DNA from: Campylobacterota bacterium
GTDB lineage: Bacteria > Campylobacterota > Campylobacteria > Campylobacterales > Sulfurovaceae
DNA: 6,172 nt
Direction of reading: 5' to 3'
Assembly (NCBI GenBank): GCA_030595845.1
Contig: JAUVCL010000115.1
Location: 1 to 6,172, forward strand
In this document: positions 5,881-6,172 of the stretch, one piece after another
How positions within the stretch are numbered: the first letter of the stretch is position 1
How the letters are laid out: the number at the start of each line of letters is the position of its first letter
The notes under the pieces: generated by a model
Database searches by the model: none
The model's input: the letters and a program-made list of their open reading frames with translations, nothing else
What the model was told of the DNA's origin: nothing
Made by a program: the position numbers and the translations under genes

Positions 5881-6141
5881 TTGTCAACATTGAACCAAGA
5901 AATAGAAAAACACATTAAAAAGCTGGTAAATCCTCTTAAAGATTCTGATGAACTGCTTGAAGTACTTAAATTAAAGCTTACAAAGAAAGAGTTAAAACTT
6001 TTAAAATCATGGGCAGAAAAAATACCTCAAAAAGAGGTACAGGAGAGTTTACATCTTGATGAAGAGCGTTATGCTGAACTCTCAACAAAACTGATTAAAA
6101 AATTGAATCAAGAGAAGATCAAACAGGCGATCTGTATCTGA
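5881..6141 (+). CDS. Small uncharacterised protein, possible degenerate helix-turn-helix
   Basis: An 86-residue soluble protein that I do not recognise. It is Lys- and Glu-rich, predicted almost wholly helical, with no signal peptide, membrane segment or metal-binding Cys cluster (one Cys near the end). The stretch from about 34 to 79 has the spacing of a sigma-70 region 4 or LuxR-type helix-turn-helix: LTKKELKLLKSWAEKI, then PQKEVQESLHLDEERY, then a Lys-rich helix that could be the recognition or dimer helix. That resemblance is only a pattern seen by eye, and the turn lacks the usual Ser/Thr-x-x-Thr-Val signature. It starts at TTG eight bases after crcB, with a good ribosome site, so it is probably the last gene of the operon. 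In Campylobacter jejuni I recall htpG, not this gene, after crcB, so it may be specific to other Campylobacterota. The coding call rests on the full-length open frame, ribosome site and operon spacing. Confidence 0.7.
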   Translation: MSTLNQEIEKHIKKLVNPLKDSDELLEVLKLKLTKKELKLLKSWAEKIPQKEVQESLHLDEERYAELSTKLIKKLNQEKIKQAICI

Positions 6142-6172
6142 TCTTATTTAGTTAAAAAGATAATAAAGCGTT

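Noticed and set aside
6115..6145. Inverted repeat AAGATCA/TGATCTT around the stop of the last gene, considered as a terminator
   Set aside because: Stem of only 7 bp with a 17-base loop, and no U-run follows, so the support is too weak to annotate.
6142..6172. Possible -10-like GATAAT (6159-6164) for a gene beyond the window
   Set aside because: No matching -35 and only 31 bases are visible; AT-rich sequence gives such matches by chance.

Overview
The window looks like ordinary chromosome from a Campylobacterota (formerly Epsilonproteobacteria) organism, most probably a free-living member close to Sulfurovum or Sulfurimonas. The reasons are AT-rich coding sequence, tight same-strand packing with TAATG junctions and short overlaps, the protein style, and above all a gene order I recall from Campylobacter jejuni (about Cj0511 to Cj0517): ctp, purC, purS, purQ, a putative periplasmic protein, plsC, crcB. 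The genus is an inference from style and was not tested by a search.

Everything recognisable is on the + strand. Positions 1-695 hold the C-terminal part of a membrane transglutaminase-like (TgpA-type) protein whose start lies outside the window. An 81-base gap follows with a strong AT-rich hairpin (715-742), probably the terminator of that upstream unit, and possible promoter elements for the next one. From 777 to 6141 eight genes run without room for another terminator: a secreted S41 C-terminal processing protease, purC, purS, purQ, a BatD-like membrane-anchored periplasmic protein with a C-terminal SH3-like domain, plsC, crcB (fluoride channel), and an 86-residue soluble protein of unknown function read from a TTG start. 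Junctions are 1-base overlaps (ctp/purC, purQ/BatD-like), 1- to 10-base gaps, and longer overlaps of 23 and 35 bases (BatD-like/plsC and plsC/crcB), which suggests one translationally coupled operon.

Functionally the operon is mixed. purC, purS and purQ act in de novo purine synthesis (SAICAR synthase, and two subunits of the three-part FGAM synthase; the catalytic purL is not here). plsC makes phosphatidic acid, crcB exports fluoride, and the protease acts in the periplasm. The TgpA-like gene and the BatD-like gene both resemble members of MoxR/DUF58/Bat clusters, so the housekeeping genes may be inserted between, or flanked by, parts of an envelope-associated MoxR-type system.

I found no RNA gene, insertion sequence, CRISPR array, prophage or attachment site. 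The window does not show an obvious new system. The points most worth a second look are the BatD-SH3 protein and its link to the TgpA-like gene, a Glu in the place of the usual transglutaminase catalytic Asp, a Tyr in the channel's usually Phe motif, and the small helix-turn-helix-like protein at the end.
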